From contig CM061109.1 of assembly GCA_030770545.1 (NCBI GenBank), positions 496,001 through 560,000 of the forward strand: DNA of 64,000 nt, written 5' to 3'. Each line of letters begins with the position of its first letter. Positions within the stretch are counted from its first letter, which is position 1. Shown here one piece after another: positions 34,565-49,000 of the stretch. The stretch is from Macropodus opercularis. Lineage: Eukaryota > Chordata > Actinopteri > Anabantiformes > Osphronemidae. The notes beneath the pieces are model-generated. The model did no database searches. It saw nothing but the letters and a program-made list of their open reading frames with translations, and had not been told where the DNA came from. The position numbers and the translations under genes are program-made.

Positions 34565-37500
34565 AAAGCTTAAATGAAAGCATCATCTACGCTTAGCAAT
34601 TCAGCAGCAAAATAAATAAAACCGTGCAAAATGGATCCGTGTGCTATGGTAAACCAGCGGCAGACCTGCTATGTGGTCTGTGCTTGAAATGCTCTACTAA
34701 TACTGTGCTTTAGGTTTGAAGTCGCTGTGAAGACGAGAACCTCTGACATGATTACTTTTGTTTCATTATCTTTAGTATTAATAAATTGAAAACGCTGAAG
34801 GAGAAGGTGAGACTCATGGTGTAGACTTTATTATGCTCACATTTATACACTGACCTCTGTTATTTTTTTCCAGTGGCTTGTCATTTTAAATATTACAAGT
34901 CGTGATTCACAACCACATGCTGATGTATCAGCATGACATGACAGTTTGAACCATGGGTTTCTGGAACTAAATTACAGAGGAAGCCAGTCTGAAGAGTCAG
35001 CTCTTTGTTACGGGATTTTAGGGCTGACTCATTTCTGAGGCGTTGAACTAGTTGCAGTGAATGAAGCTCGGTTTGGCTTTTGATCAGCGAGTCCTGTTCT
35101 GAAGTCCATTCTTAAAGGTCAAGATACGACGTGTGCGATACTTACGCACGCATGTCGGGCCGACAGTGTTCACCTGTTTTGTTTTTCAGACTTTGGAAAT
35201 GATGCCTGTGGAGGCGCGTTTCTATTATTACACTTTATCCGCACTCCCAGTCGCAGCGTTTCTTATTTTCAGCCTCTTTTCTTGGATGTTGCTGAATATG
35301 AGCTGAAGCTTTCAGACTGTGGTTTGAATGGGTCAGAACACTGCAGCTCGTTCCTTTTTGTAGGATGCAACAGTGTCTGTCTGTCCCCGATCACTTGTCC
35401 GACAGGCGACTGTAGCCAGAAGCAGAGACGAGGCCGATGTTTAGTAGTTTACTGTGCCAGTGGATGATGGAAGGTGCTGCCTGTAATGACTGCATCCTCC
35501 CCTCCACCATCCCCTACCCAGCGGCTACACATACGCTAAGAGCACAGCGGCGTCAGCGCTGCGTTTGTGCTGTCGGAGGTGTTCGGGGACACTGACACGT
35601 GTTGGAAGCACTGGAAACCCTTTACGCAGTGACCGGTTATACACCGTTGTGTAAAGCCAGGTCGCTGCCTGGGCCGCTGGAGAGATTCACGTACGAGCAC
35701 ATCTGCTGCATGGGCTGAAAAGCTTCTGGTGTAAACGTGGCGTTAGGCTGACTGAGAGGTCGCAGTTCTGTGGATGACTCAAGCACATTGAACGCAACAC
35801 ATGCTGTGAATTACTAGCGACCAGAAAAGGTTCAGCATCCTGCTCCGTTTAGTTTTACAGACCTGTCATGTCCTTCTGCAAACATATGCAGCTCCCACAT
35901 GTGTACATATCCGTAAGTTCACATGTAACTGAGCTCATAATCAAACGGCACTAGGTCAGATGCTGTTATATAACAAGTTACAACAAAGGTGAACAAGACA
36001 ATTTACTGCTAAAACTCTTTCCTGTGTAGATCTAGAGAACTGTGCTGGAAGCTCGGTCGTCTAGATAATTACATGAACTCCCAGTAATTCAGATGGGAGG
36101 AAGACGGCCGCCGCCACAGGCCTGCTGGGTAACGTAGTCCGCCTCATATTCTTTGTGTGCTCTCCAGCAAGCAAATCCTCTCCAGCAAACTTTACTGGTC
36201 TGGAAGCTAAGGTGAAGAAACCGAAACCCCCCAGAGAATGAGAACGCTGAGGGATACGATGATAATAATAAGAGAGCTACCGGTTGTGGGCAGGAACTAC
36301 GAGGAGGGCAGCACACTAAAGGCATGCTGGGAACGGCTCATTAGAAAGTCCCTCTCTGAGTCGCAACAGAAATGAAGCGCCTGACGGAACGAAGCTCCGT
36401 CCTCCACTCTGCTTGTTTCTTTCTGGCTGAATCGGTCTCCAAGGAGGACCATCCTCCTGAAGTGTATGCTGGGGCAGGTTCTCCTCTCGGGCTCTTAAAA
36501 CCTGAGCCTGGCTCTGAACGGGTCTCCAGAACAAAGAATCTGCACAAGAGCAGAGATGGAGCCGAACCTGGTTGTCTTGACTTGGGTTGACACGGATGGC
36601 AGGTGTGTGTGAGATGAGCTGGTGAAGACTGGAGACGGCTCAGGAAAGAGGCTGTAGCATGTAGGAGGGGATCCAACCAGATACATAACGCTTCCGCTCA
36701 TTACAGTCCACGTGGTTCAGTGTAACAGGCCAATGTGAAACTTCAACTCTCTGAACGACGGTTGTTTATTTGCGCTGCTTCATTATTCAGTAGAATCTTT
36801 TTCACCAAATTCTAAGGAAATTATCCCTTAGCTAGAAATAGATCTTATTAGATAGAAATGTTATCCTGCAGCTTTGAAGAATTGATTGAGATATTAATAC
36901 TCTATGATGAGCCAGGCTTAGCCCTGAATCAAATTAAAGTGAAACGAAGGTCTTTTTTCTGATGATGTCTTGTTCGTGCCACATTTGGTAGTAGTCACTC
37001 AAGCTCAGTTCATTCTTGTACACCTGCCCCAACGTCGTTTTTCCAAAAGCGTCTTCAGGAACTTAATGCTCAATGGAGAACTGGGCACACATGTATCAAG
37101 CTACAGCCCAGTTCAGTCTTTAATCTTCTGATGCCTGAATTTGAATCTGGTCATGTAAAAACTGAAAAATTAAATGTCTGAAATGTTCCACCACGTGTCA
37201 CCGTGAAGGTCGGATACAACAGCAGGTGCAACACCCAAAGGAAGGACTGGATGTCAAAGAAGCATTTCCGTGATTCATCTGTTTCATCGTAGCGTTCGCG
37301 TCATTGGTTGGTCAGCGTGTTCGCTCCCTGGCAGCCATCAGAAAATGCTGTGTCGTACTGGACAGGAGGCACCGCTCACGGTGCTTGAATGTGCCAGCGT
37401 TGGGAAGCGCTGAGTCAACACTCTGCTGTGTTTCTTCTGGTTGTGTTGTTTTTGTTGTATTTGTTTAAATTGCTGCAGCTTCACAGCGTTTGAGCTGGAA

Positions 37501-40500
37501 TGTCTACATGTATCACTTAGATGAAGGCAGCACCGGAGATCAGGGCAACTCTGTGAACGTGTATATCAAACTTGTAATTAGGTGGAAACCGTGGTTCTTT
37601 AGTCTTGATGCTCTGTGCGTTTTAGTAAATTGCTGAAAGTAATTACGACAGAGATGAGACGTTTGCTCGTCTGTAGACTAGAGTTTTAATTGTTTTCATG
37701 TTTCCCCTTCCTGCAGACGACGCAGCGCTAATGAGCCCTGAGATGAGTGAGTGAACATCAAGAGTCCACGCTAACAGTAAGGCGGCGGCGTCTGAAGACT
37801 GTGTGGTCAGACCCACGGCTCCTCCTAATGCACAGGCTCATTGTGATCAGCTCGCTGGGACACGTAACGCTCTGCCTCCAGCTTCTATTCAGCTCTTCTT
37901 GTCAGGCCTCATGTCTTCTTGATCTGACAAACGGTTGAGGTTACGTGACATTGTTCGCTGATGGTGATGTGTGATTTCCGTCTTCACACTCATATGCTAT
38001 TGGTAGATGGAGCATCCAGCTTATGTAGACATGCCAAGCTTGGAGTGTAGTTACACCTTTGTGAATAGTCTGAATTCTTTCTCGCGTACGTGTATGCAAG
38101 AACATCATTTTGATTAAAAAACTCCTTGAGCTACAGACATAGACCAGCTTCACAGGGAACGTGTCCAGCAGAGCAAAGTGTGCTTATAGTAGATGTTTAA
38201 GTGATCCAGACCTGGGAGCAAGGCTTTAGTAACCCACTGATGAAGGGCAGCCTTACGTACAGCCTTTTCCTCGACTGCAGCTTTGTTCCTCTGCCACGTC
38301 TTTGTGTCCAGTAATAACGTTGAAAACAGACAGTTGGAGGCATTTCTACGTCAGGCACAGGCAGGAGGCATGTGGCCTGCTGTAAAATGAAAGCTGTAAT
38401 GAATATGATCCAGGTTTTGGCCACTCGCAGCCTCTTGACTACCGTTTCAAAGAGAACAGCAGGGCTTTCACCAGGTGACCCGTGTTCTTTGTATCGAGTT
38501 CCTCTTCCCTGTCACGTCTTCTGCCCTATGAGAGTAAAGACCTGCTGGTGCTTCCCGGTCTCCAGTGTTGATGGACGGTATAATATGCCCTTGGTGCAGT
38601 GACAGATTTCACTCTGTTGAGTCTGGGACGTCTTATCTCGTGGAAACAGAGCTGTAGATGAGAGGTGAACCACTGATGTGCGCCAAGTTGTCTTTGTTCT
38701 CACAAAATGAGCTTTGATTCAATCTGATGCCACAGAAAGCGATGCTTTAAATGTTAGTCTATCGTCTGCTCCATACAAAGACGGACTGGTCTCCCATCGC
38801 TTGTCTTCTACCTCCCACATTTACAGTAGGTTCTGTATGGGTCACGCATGAAGCACAACACAGTTTATTAGCTGAAAGAAGGAGCGTGATGAGAAAACCA
38901 TTCATTGTGTCAATATGACGCTTTGCTTCCTTATGCTCAGTTTTTGCTGATAACTAGTAAATGGATTTACACAGTGTCCAAAAAACACAAGACATGATGT
39001 TTTGTTCTGTTGACAAAGTGAAACATGGAGAATGTGAAGAAGATGACGTCACTGTGGTAGATTATGTTTCAGCAACATATTTCTGTTCGTGCCCAGCTGT
39101 TTTTTTACGGTGTGCTACAAGGCACATGTGTCACAGTGAAGCAGCACAGTGATGTATTTACCTTGGTTAACTCAATTCAGGTTATTTCTATTACTCCATT
39201 TCACAACTGAAGGCCGTCAGGCAGGATGGTTGGACCAGCAACAGGACTGACGATACCTGTAGATGAGGACAGAGACAGAAAGGGACAAACATTTGATCGT
39301 CTTATTGGATAGTAATTATTTATTGATTTTGCTGTAGGCTCAAATCTGCAATGTCATAGAAACAGATCAACTGGACATTTTTTTCATTAGTCAATCACCA
39401 GACCCTACTGCACCGTGTGCAGAATGTGCAGCATAACAGAAGACTCATTACGACCAGATGAGGCTTGACCTGAACGTCCCGAGAGCCATGGGGCCACCCC
39501 TGCTGTGGAGTGATTGGAAATGCTAATGTGGGGCCTTTTCTGCATTCATGGTGCAGTAGCTGCAGGAGGGAAGAGGAAAACAGAGGGTAACACAACTGAG
39601 ACGCACACGTTGTACAGGTTCCCCTGGTGGGAGGTGGGTTAGGACTGGTTCAGTGATGACAGCACTAACCGGGTGGTCTGCAGGCAGCGTGTGTGCGTGA
39701 TGCTGACGGTAAACACAGCAGGGCTCGGTGTGACGCGTCGCTCAGGTTTGACCTTGACCCCTGTCAACCACGGTGTTCAAAACTGCTGATTGGACAGCAA
39801 CCGTGTAATCTGTGTTGAGCCTCCACAGACACTGTGTATATATGCACGTTTATCTGATGGAGGGGCACCACTATCAACGGTGTTATAATGTGTTATCGGC
39901 ACCAATCGTCTGCAACCCAGTTGTGAGGATTGATCTTAACACAAGGTCTTAACACACACTTCAACGGTGAAACCCGTCATTAGAAAAGACTGAAAACAAA
40001 TGCAAAACGGCTCATTTTGATTATTGGAACTAATGTGTGTAAGCAGTGGCCCCTCAACTGACTGGACTTTCTGCTGTAGAGCTTCAGGAAACACTGCACG
40101 TCTCCACCTTCCAATTGAAGCTGTTTGGCCTTTTGACTGTCTTCTACAAACTGGGTACAGAATGTGTCTTTGTGCATAACACGGAGCACAGATGCTGTTT
40201 GGCCTCCTGCTCCGTGTTTACTGGGAGCACGTTTGGGTCCTAAGCAGCTGCCGCTACATTGAAAATGTGCCCTTGGTAAGACATGTACTGATTTACAGTC
40301 TTTCACATTAGTTTGACTAGTATGGGTTTCGTTTACTTGGAACCCAAACAGGAGCAGCTACTGAAACCACACTGCCACACTCTGACCGAATCAGTGGAAC
40401 AGTTATTAATGGACAGCGGATCAAAGAGCCATTGGTATGTAAAATATCAAAGACTATATAAAATATCGATGCCCAGTGTGCAAAAAGCCACGTGAGGACT

Positions 40501-40770
40501 CAAGAATCTGACAGTTTTCATCCAGTGAAAACTGCTGCGGTGAAGCTGGGCTTTGTTTACAGATTCTCACTCAAACAGCCAGTTTTTATGCTGGACTGAG
40601 CTAAAGATTCTTCTTATAATCTAATTCTCTAATTTCTCCAGCTTTTTAGGGGGATGCTTCAGTGGCATCCAGATCGTTGTTGCCATGGTGACATTATTAA
40701 AGTCTAAGCTTATTAGCTGGAGCTCAGACGGGGTGGGAAGGCCTTCGTCACGGCGGTTGAAGTGCAGCTG

Positions 40771-41180
40771 TGTCACGGTTTTTATCTGTCTGGTTTCGTC
40801 TTGGTCCACCTTTGTCCGTCTCGCCGTGGCCACGCCCAACGCCCGGCGTCGACATCCGCTGCTTCCAGTCTGTGTGCTCTGACCTCATTCCTGCTGCCCT
40901 GTGCTTCCTGTCAGTCCGTTCCCGTGTCTACTTCAGCGATTTAGATGTTTCCCTTTGTACTTATTAGACTTGGTGTGTTTTCCTTGTTGACCTGTTCCAG
41001 TCCAGTGTTTTATCCCTTGTTTCATGCTCCATTGGAGTGACTTAGAGTTTGGTGTTTGCATTTGTTTATCTTTAATTCACATGAGCAGATTTATTCTTTG
41101 TCTATTATTGTATTAAATTTGGTCTGTGGTTGTGCATCTGACCTGTTTGTTTGGCATCGTGTTAGTGAATGTGTGACCCT
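40771..41180. repeat. Degenerate dispersed repeat starting TGTCACGG
   Basis: It begins TGTCACGGTTTTTATCTGTC, then T-rich text with CTGTTCCAGTCC, TTTATCCCTTGTTTC and TATTAAATTTGGTCTG. This resembles a common fish repeat whose ends are TGTCACGG/CCGTGACA. The right end is not recovered, so the border is approximate. Confidence 0.35.
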
Positions 41181-44100
41181 GGTCAGGCTTCAGAAATTAA
41201 CTGGTCCAGGCTTTGCATAACCAGTCAGAGCCTCCATCCGTCCGTATGTCACAGCTGGTGTGTGGAACATGAACATTACATCCTCTGCTCCGTCTAAATA
41301 AAAGTTTTTTTCTATATCGTATCAAAGGCCTTGATTAATCCACGTATTTGGCTTTTTTCGTGAAACCTTTTTTCCTAGGAACATAATGTATAGCTGTAAA
41401 ATGGCCTAAGTATATGAAGCCATTTGTCTTTATGCTGATATTTAACCCTTACAAGTCTCCTCCCAAGTCGTCAAATTTAAACATATTTCCTGCTGTAAAT
41501 CTTTATGCATCAGATCAAAACGGTTTCGTATTAAGAGTATTAAGTTACCAGGTTATAATAAAATGAAGTTGACCAAAGGTGACGATGGAGGCAAGGATCC
41601 AGCTGAAAACGCTCAGATGGAGCTTAAGCCCTGTGGAGGCTGCAGATCTCAATAAACATGAGTCTTCTCATTGACATGCACATTCCTACGTCTCCACCCA
41701 CTCCCCAACTCCCACAGACCGATCTCAGGCGGGAGGGAGGTAATTGGAGTCTGAACCTGTGGAAATCTGTAAAGAGCCGTAAACATTTTATAGAGGCAGA
41801 ATGAAGATGCATTTGTTTATTTTTCAGAGCATATGGTCAGATAGTTTTTTCTCAGTGCATATTAACATAAACGAAGGAAACGTTTGATGCTGTAGCCTAG
41901 TTACAGGAAAGATGACTCACTGGTATTGTTTTCTACTGTTGACCTAGATTCATTCCAGCTGTTGTTTGTTGTGCATCTTTTGTTTATTATTAGAAAAAGG
42001 TAAGTTTTTTTTATTTGTTTAACATATTAGTTGAATTAATGTGCGGTAGTAGAACAGGTGTCGTTACAGAGTAACAGGTCACGTACAACTTTAAATCTGC
42101 TACTTAATGTGTGTGATGAGGCTTTTCTGTTTCCCTTCCTCACAGTTTTATCCATGTGTGGAGCACAAAGGGCCCCACTTTCCCAGAAAAAGGTCCTGAG
42201 CCAACCACTTCCCCTACTTAACCACAGCTGTTCATACAAGACACAAACATGAAATGATACTAGGCAGAGCAAAGAAAAATAAAGCGCCAACAGCCAAGAG
42301 CCTGAGACCCTCCCTGTTTCAAACGCTCGCTCAGGCACAAGCCAGTAAAAACAGCCCAGTGCCCAGGACCCAGACGTCCAAGCAGGGAACATAAGCTGCT
42401 CGTCGCCTTCTGTTGGGCTTTATTCAACGGCTCTTCTTACTGTGTAGGTGTGTTTTTACCGGTTTCATCCCTCTGTGAGAATCACAGGGCAGCATGGATT
42501 TCTGACGTAATCTCACAGGGAGGAGAGTTGCTGCCACTTTCACACAACATATATATTTAGAAATACTTTGAACATACTGTGGTCTTGACTGATGGCAGCT
42601 ACAGAGTAGCATACAGGAGTGAAAAGGTCAGACCACAACCTCTGGCACGTTGGTCCTTCTCAGTCATCTCTGGTATGCTATGGAGGGAACGGCTCCCGTC
42701 CTGTTTTTTGCGCATGCAAGACTCCAAAAGAATCTGTTTTGGACAAACTGTGGGCGGAGGGAGTTTGGTTTGAGAGTCTAGTGTCATGTGCTGAGGCCAA
42801 AGCTTCTTGTTGAGTTTGCAAACCCGTCTGCATCCCCACTGCAGTCCTCAGCGTACCAGCATCTGGCCCACAGCTGAAAACGATTAAGCTTCGCTGCAAC
42901 TTCCTCTTCGCTAGTCCTCTCCGCTCTCCAGGCAAGTTAGCAGCTTCAGAGCCGCGCTGTCATTGTTGGTGAGTTTCTCGGAGGTTTCTTCTCCTTCTTG
43001 TGGAGACTGGGAGTTTTTATGTCACAGTGCCGTGTTTGAGGCGCAGGCAGAAAGGGAGCAGGCCTGGTTTCTAGATTAGACACGTCCGTGGTGGAATTAC
43101 CGGAGGAGTCCTGTGCCTGCGTTCATGGAAGGATTGCCGTTGCCTTGTCCTATGTGCTGTGCGTATGAGGTTCTAGAGCTGCAGTCAGAGCAAAGTGAAG
43201 AAAACAATGGCTCTTTGTTGATTCTCCTTTTCGCGGCAGCCTGCCTCCATCCCATGCTGGAAGCATATGGCTCAGATTAGTGCGTGGCTGAGAGGCGTCT
43301 TGCGACGGGATGGTAACTCTCCCGTCTAACGTTCTCTCAAGTGTTTTTTCAAACCTTACTTGCTGCCAAACCTTTGCATTTGGATTCATTATCATTTGAG
43401 TCCAGTGAATTTAGATTCGTACGTGTTGTTTGGGCTTTAGACTGACTTCACATGGACAAAGACATTTTCAGAAAGCGTCTCTACGGTCTCTAAGCTACAT
43501 TCCAGATATTTGAGTCACTGCGTGTGTTCAGTTCGTTGCGACTGTTTTCAGGTTTTGATGGAGGGTTTATAATGATGCACAGTTTTCTGGTGAGACCAAA
43601 CCCAGCGTTTCCACTACAGCTGGTCAACACCGAAGGGAGGAAGTTGGCAGCTCTGTGTTAAATCTGCGTGTAGGTGTGTCCAGGTGTCGGCAGGCCTCCC
43701 TATGTGGTGCAGGAAGCTATTAAAGCAGCCAAACCCTGCAGCTGTCACACACGCCTCAATAGGCCACAAACAAGCCGCCAAGCAGGCTGCGTGTGCTGCT
43801 GTGCTCAGACCGGACCAGTCACCAGAGCCCTCACTTTCACGTGTGTGGCGGTCTCCGGGCCTTCGTTTGTTGTTTGCTTGTTCTTTGTTGTTGTTGTCTT
43901 TTCGAAGTAATCCTACTTTTATTGTGTGTGTTTCAGGTGGGCTGCCTTGGTTAAAACGTGATATGTTCATGCTCTCGTCTGCTGCCTACAACTGACTGGA
44001 ATACCATCGAACGGAAGCTGCTTTTAGCTGATGCACATTTATTTGCTAGGGAAAACGCGTTGATTCAAGGATAAAGGCCAGGGAGCAGGTCCTGCAGAGG

Positions 44101-44558
44101 CCATGCGGTTGATGAAGCACTGAAGCACCGAAGCACCGTGCTCTCAGACACAGGCAGGCTCTGCTGAGGAATGCACCGAGTTCTATCCAGTCCTCTCCAT
44201 CACCTGTGTAGCAGGGAGGTGTACGTGCATATATGTCTTTTATTATGTGGAGTCTAGGACACAGTTGCTTGTCATTCCTGCAAATCAAATAATTGGAGCT
44301 CTGTCACAGAGAGCATTAATTGAGGATGGTCGCTTATTTGCTTATTTGACGCCGTTTTATAGCAGCTCCGTACCGTATTTATTTAGAACGAGTGATGCAT
44401 CAGCTTCTAGTGATTAATGCATGTGTTGTAATTTCTGAAACTATGGGTAATCATGGCTTTTCGAACATAGCCCATTGTCTGAACGACAGCCTTTACGTCA
44501 ACAATGCATCAACTGTAAAAAAGTAACGAGCTAAATAATGAGACGCGTGAAGAAATGT

Positions 44559-44579
44559 AGAGTAGTAGTAGTAGTAGTA
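44559..44579. repeat. (GTA)n microsatellite
   Basis: GTAGAGTAGTAGTAGTAGTAGTAC, read directly. Confidence 0.9.
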
Positions 44580-45931
44580 CAGACGACCCACTGACGTGTA
44601 GGATGTGCTCATCTGCATGGGCTCTAATTATGAGTGGGCCTCATTCAAGCATCCATGCAGGCGACGGCTCTGACCTCAGGCTCTGCCGTCGTCAGTAACA
44701 CTAGAGCACATACATGCAGTCAGTCTGTTTCTGACCCTGTATTGTCCATATTCTGAATGGTTTTGAAATATCAGGCTGTTACAGCCCTGTATTCACACTA
44801 GCAGCTAAATGAACAAAGCCTGGCAGCATTACTGACTCAATTAATCTGTTATATCACACAAAGCAGAGGAGCAGCCGTTGTTTTCCTGGGGATGTGAGGA
44901 TCATCTCGAATTAGTTGTGTGTGTTGCTCGTTGTTATTATTGTACATGTTTGTAATGTTGGTCATGGGATGTCTTTACATGTGGTTAAAGCCCTGTTATA
45001 GTATTGAACCACATATTATATGGTTATATTCTAACTCCCTGATTAACTGAATCACACAGAACCAGAGTCTTTGTTTACCTGCACCAATGGAAGGTTGATA
45101 CCTTTGTTTTTCTCAAAATATTGCCTTCAAACTATTATCTGCTATGATCATATATAACTGTTAGAGTCTATTCAGTGGATGTTAATTATCCAGAATTGGA
45201 GCTGTTCTCACACAGCAGGATCTGTTTTTCCATTTTCTAAAAATGTCTCATGGTTGTTGCTTCCTTTGACAAATAGAAAAGGCCAGATATGGAAACATTC
45301 AGTTTCGCGGCCTAAACTACTGAATTTGTTTGCAAAGGCAAGGATTGAAATTGCAGTTATGCAGGAAGCTTCGCGTTGGTTGACGCGCTGACTCCCACCT
45401 GGCCCTGCTGATCGCTGTCACAGGGAGAGGATGGAAAGCGTCGCGTGGCACAAACGCTGTGGACGCGAGTGTTTTCCTTGGATTGTACCGCTGCACAGCG
45501 GAAGGAAACCTCCAGGACAGCGACTGTGTCACAGCTGGGAGAAAACCACTTCATTCAACCATTGTATGTCATTTTAACTAGAGGATTTTTCTCCTGTTAA
45601 TAGAATATGACGCTTTTGTTTTGTGAGCGAGTAGCAGCGAACGAAACGTCAGCATTTGCTTTTCTCGATTGCTAGACATTATGGATTTAGAATCCAGCTC
45701 GGTACCATGTGAACGGCTGATACAGTTGAACTTGCCCCAGTTCTGCTGGACAGATTAAACCATAAAGCCACTGACTGCAAAAGAGGATCATGGTAAACAC
45801 GGTGACATTCGACTTCTCCCAGAAAGCTACAGCACAGACTGTGGATGAGTTTGAGGTTTGCCTGTAAGACTGAACCTGAACACACTCTGGAGATGGTTCA
45901 TTAGTCTGAGTCATTTTAATCTCTTCTCCAG

Positions 45932-46012
45932 GTGGAACGTTGGCAGATACTCTGGAGGTACCTCAGTGACGCACGTTTTCCAATATGAATCGCGCTTTCA
46001 ACAGGAAAAAAG
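45932..46012 (+). CDS. gulp1: gulp1 start-codon exon (5' UTR 45932-45984, coding 45985-46012)
   Basis: The acceptor is CTCTTCTCCAG and the donor G|GTGAGT. It codes MNRAFNRKK plus one base. An in-frame TGA at 45967-45969 lies just upstream of the ATG, fixing the start; A at -3 gives a reasonable Kozak context. Confidence 0.95.
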
Positions 46013-49000
46013 GTGAGTGAACAGGACTAATGGCCACTGAGCTCATGGATATTAGCTATGCTTGTTTGATGTACACACAACAGAGCCTCTGTTAGAGCTT
46101 TGACAAAGGAACATTCACTGTGTCCGTGAGCGCTGCATGCAGCTCATTAAAGAGCCTCTGCCAGACAGTGTCATCTGGGTGAAGCCCCGATACGCTTGAT
46201 GATGAAATCTTTAAAGCCCGTTGACCAAGACAAGATGCAGTAAGAGACCGAACATGAACATGGAGAGCAGCGTTGTTCACAGGATGCCTGCCCTGCTGCT
46301 TTCCACCGTGTCCGTCTCTCTGCTGGGCACAACAGGCTGGACACTAGGAGAATGAGTCCAGAGTGGTGGTCTGCGTGGACATGCGGGTGGAAGGAGGCAG
46401 GTTTTCCTTCCGTCCCGCTTTAACTGACGTGGCGTAGCCGCGACTTTAAGGTCTACACTGGCTACGTGGAAGCCGATGCAGGGAACCCTCTGCTTTAATG
46501 CTGAACTTTGAGGGGAAAGTGGTTTCCAGACAGAAAGGTCGTAGCAAGCGCTGCCAGATGCGTCAGCGCACACTGAGGAGGAAGCGGCGCGTCACCTCGC
46601 CCACGGCTGTGATGGGGAAGCTTCCCTCAGGCCGGGCATGAAGTCAATGCTGCTATGTGTGTGTGACATACAGACAGTTGAAAGTTTGTAACCCGCTACG
46701 TATACTACACATACAACAACTGAACATAGACAATGTAAACAAGAATATATCACAAAAAACATAACGGCACATTAATTTACGGTGGTCACATTGATTACGT
46801 AGAGAAAAACTGAAAACCTGATTTAACGGTTGTCTGTCACTGCCTCTTCTCTGCACACATGCTTGTTGGGGGCTGGTATATTGCCCCACTCACTTGGACG
46901 TGACTTGTGCTGATTATTTGGACTCATGTGGGCCTTTGGGGGATTTAAGAAACACAGCTCAACATAATAGTGTTTAGCAGCAGCCTGATGTGACTCCAGA
47001 GCTTGGACACTGCGTTGATTTGACTCCTATAACTAAAGTTATAGGAGTTATTCCTCAGTCCTCATTTCCTCCACCTGTTCTTCCATCTTCCTCCTGCATT
47101 CTGACGTACACGTCCTTTGATTGTACGAGTTTGTCAGGCTGCCATGTGAATGTGTGTGGGCCAAGCTAATTTCTAGGTTCCTAACCGTTAATACGTTTCA
47201 GCAGCCACTTGGACTTGGTCTTGTCTGGTAGTTGGCAGGTTGCAACATCAGATTGTCTTCGAGTTTGCAGACACTGTGGTGATGATCACTAACTGAGCTT
47301 GAACGTGTCTTCCATCGGTGGCTTCGATGACGATATACATATTTCTAATTAAACTTAATTGTCCAGGGATGTAAAAGTCAGTAATAGTAAACAATCTGGA
47401 TTAAATTTTTCATTAGTCAGAACAAGAAGAGCGTCATGGTCCACTCTGCCGGCAGTTTCCCAGTTTGTGCTTTGGCGTCGTCCCTGCTTGGTTCATGCTT
47501 TGGATTCTCGCGGTTAGTTGTCAGTCAGGTTTTTAGTTGGTCCGTGTATTTGTATTTGTTTAGATCATTGATTGGGGTTTTGCTTTTACACTTAGACAGT
47601 GTTTAGTCTAATTATTACAGTTCTTCAGAGTTTAGTCTGCCTGTGAATAAGATGTGAATGAACAAAATGTATTGGTTCATTGTGGTCAAAGCGAACTTCA
47701 GCCTCCTGGCTACTCTGCGTTCGGGCCGTTTGCTCTGTGAGGAGCGTGAGTCGTTTCTGACAGCATTTCAGTGGCTGCGTGCAAATGATAAACAGACTTA
47801 TCCATAGGTGTTGTTAGACACTGCTTCATCAGGGATACCCACCAGTGTAGAGCCACTGAAGCCGGTCAATAAAGAGCCCTCATAGGGAAAATGGGATGGA
47901 GAAGACACATGAGCTGCAATATTCTGTGTTAAACGCTCGACAGTCTGAGCTCAGTTCTGCTCAGGTGGAAGACGCAGCTGAGCTTGTTGTCTAGAGACAC
48001 ACGTGCCATTGTCTGGTCTGTCTGTGTTGGCTTGAAGCGTCTTCTTAGTCGTGAACATGTTAATTCAAACAGCAGCTTTTTAGCTTTTGCCTTCACATTG
48101 TACAGAATGTCTCGGTATTTGTCAAATATACTTGTGGACCTTTTCCAATACACTGAGCCTCGTAGAAAGCTGCCTTTGGTCTCTGACTTCAGCTCATTTG
48201 AACTTGTGCATGATGAAGAACTGTGCACACACAGCAAATTCACTGCGTGTCAGTGATTGAACACTGCAGTGAATTAGATTATTGCCTGTCCACCGCTTGT
48301 GGCCATATAGAAAAAATGAAGCCCTGGAAGGTGGAGGAGCTCAGCTTGGAGGAAACGAACACAATCCGCTTTCATTAACGGTCATGTGATGCATGGAGCT
48401 GTTGTTGTTAGACCAGTGATCTATAGAAAGCGTCCTGTCAACGTCCCATTGACCCGTTCACTGCATAACGCAGGAAGCTTGTCACGAAGCCAACTCCAGC
48501 TGGGAGCTGTCTGACGAGGCGAGATGGCTGATACTCTTATCACCTCGTTGATAAATCCTCAAACGATCTCTGCACGCAAGAGCTTCCTCCTGTGGCCACG
48601 CGGCAGTGGATGCTTTCACTGAGCAAAAGGTCAAAGACCCTGATGCCTGACTCTGTGGAGACATAGTGGGACCTGCTGTTCTGTCCTTCATGTATTTATT
48701 GCCACTGAGCTTTGACTCGTCTCGTGATCAGACTGATGCTGCTGCCGTACAGCTCTGCATGTCTCCACAGAGCGACTGGTTGTGCTGCGAACCTGTGAGC
48801 ACCGGAGGGAAGCGGTTCTGGAGACAGAGCAGCAGCAGGGATGTTTTTCAGGCCGTTACCCTTTGAACGGCCGACGACTCGACCGCGCACGGTGACCTTC
48901 TGACGCACACGCGTGGCTTCTGGTGAGGCTGTGAAGTTGGCCTTTTATGCAGCACCAGAGAGAAGAAGTGTGGCCCTCACACTTCACCTGCTTTAATCAG

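Larger units (their letters stand above)
22049..45931 (+). other. gulp1: Large first intron of gulp1 (5' UTR intron)
   Basis: About 23.9 kb between the putative first-exon donor and the acceptor (CTCTTCTCCAG) before the start-codon exon. No other gene is recognisable on either strand. Additional small 5' UTR exons are possible: one candidate is 37717-37746, and a second strong donor (ACAA|GTAAGT) lies at 22799. The intron holds an (AT)n run at 22205-22219, a 28-bp tandem repeat at 27250-27361, a (TTA)n run at 34542-34564, a degenerate repeat at 40771-41180 and a (GTA)n run at 44559-44579. Confidence 0.5.
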
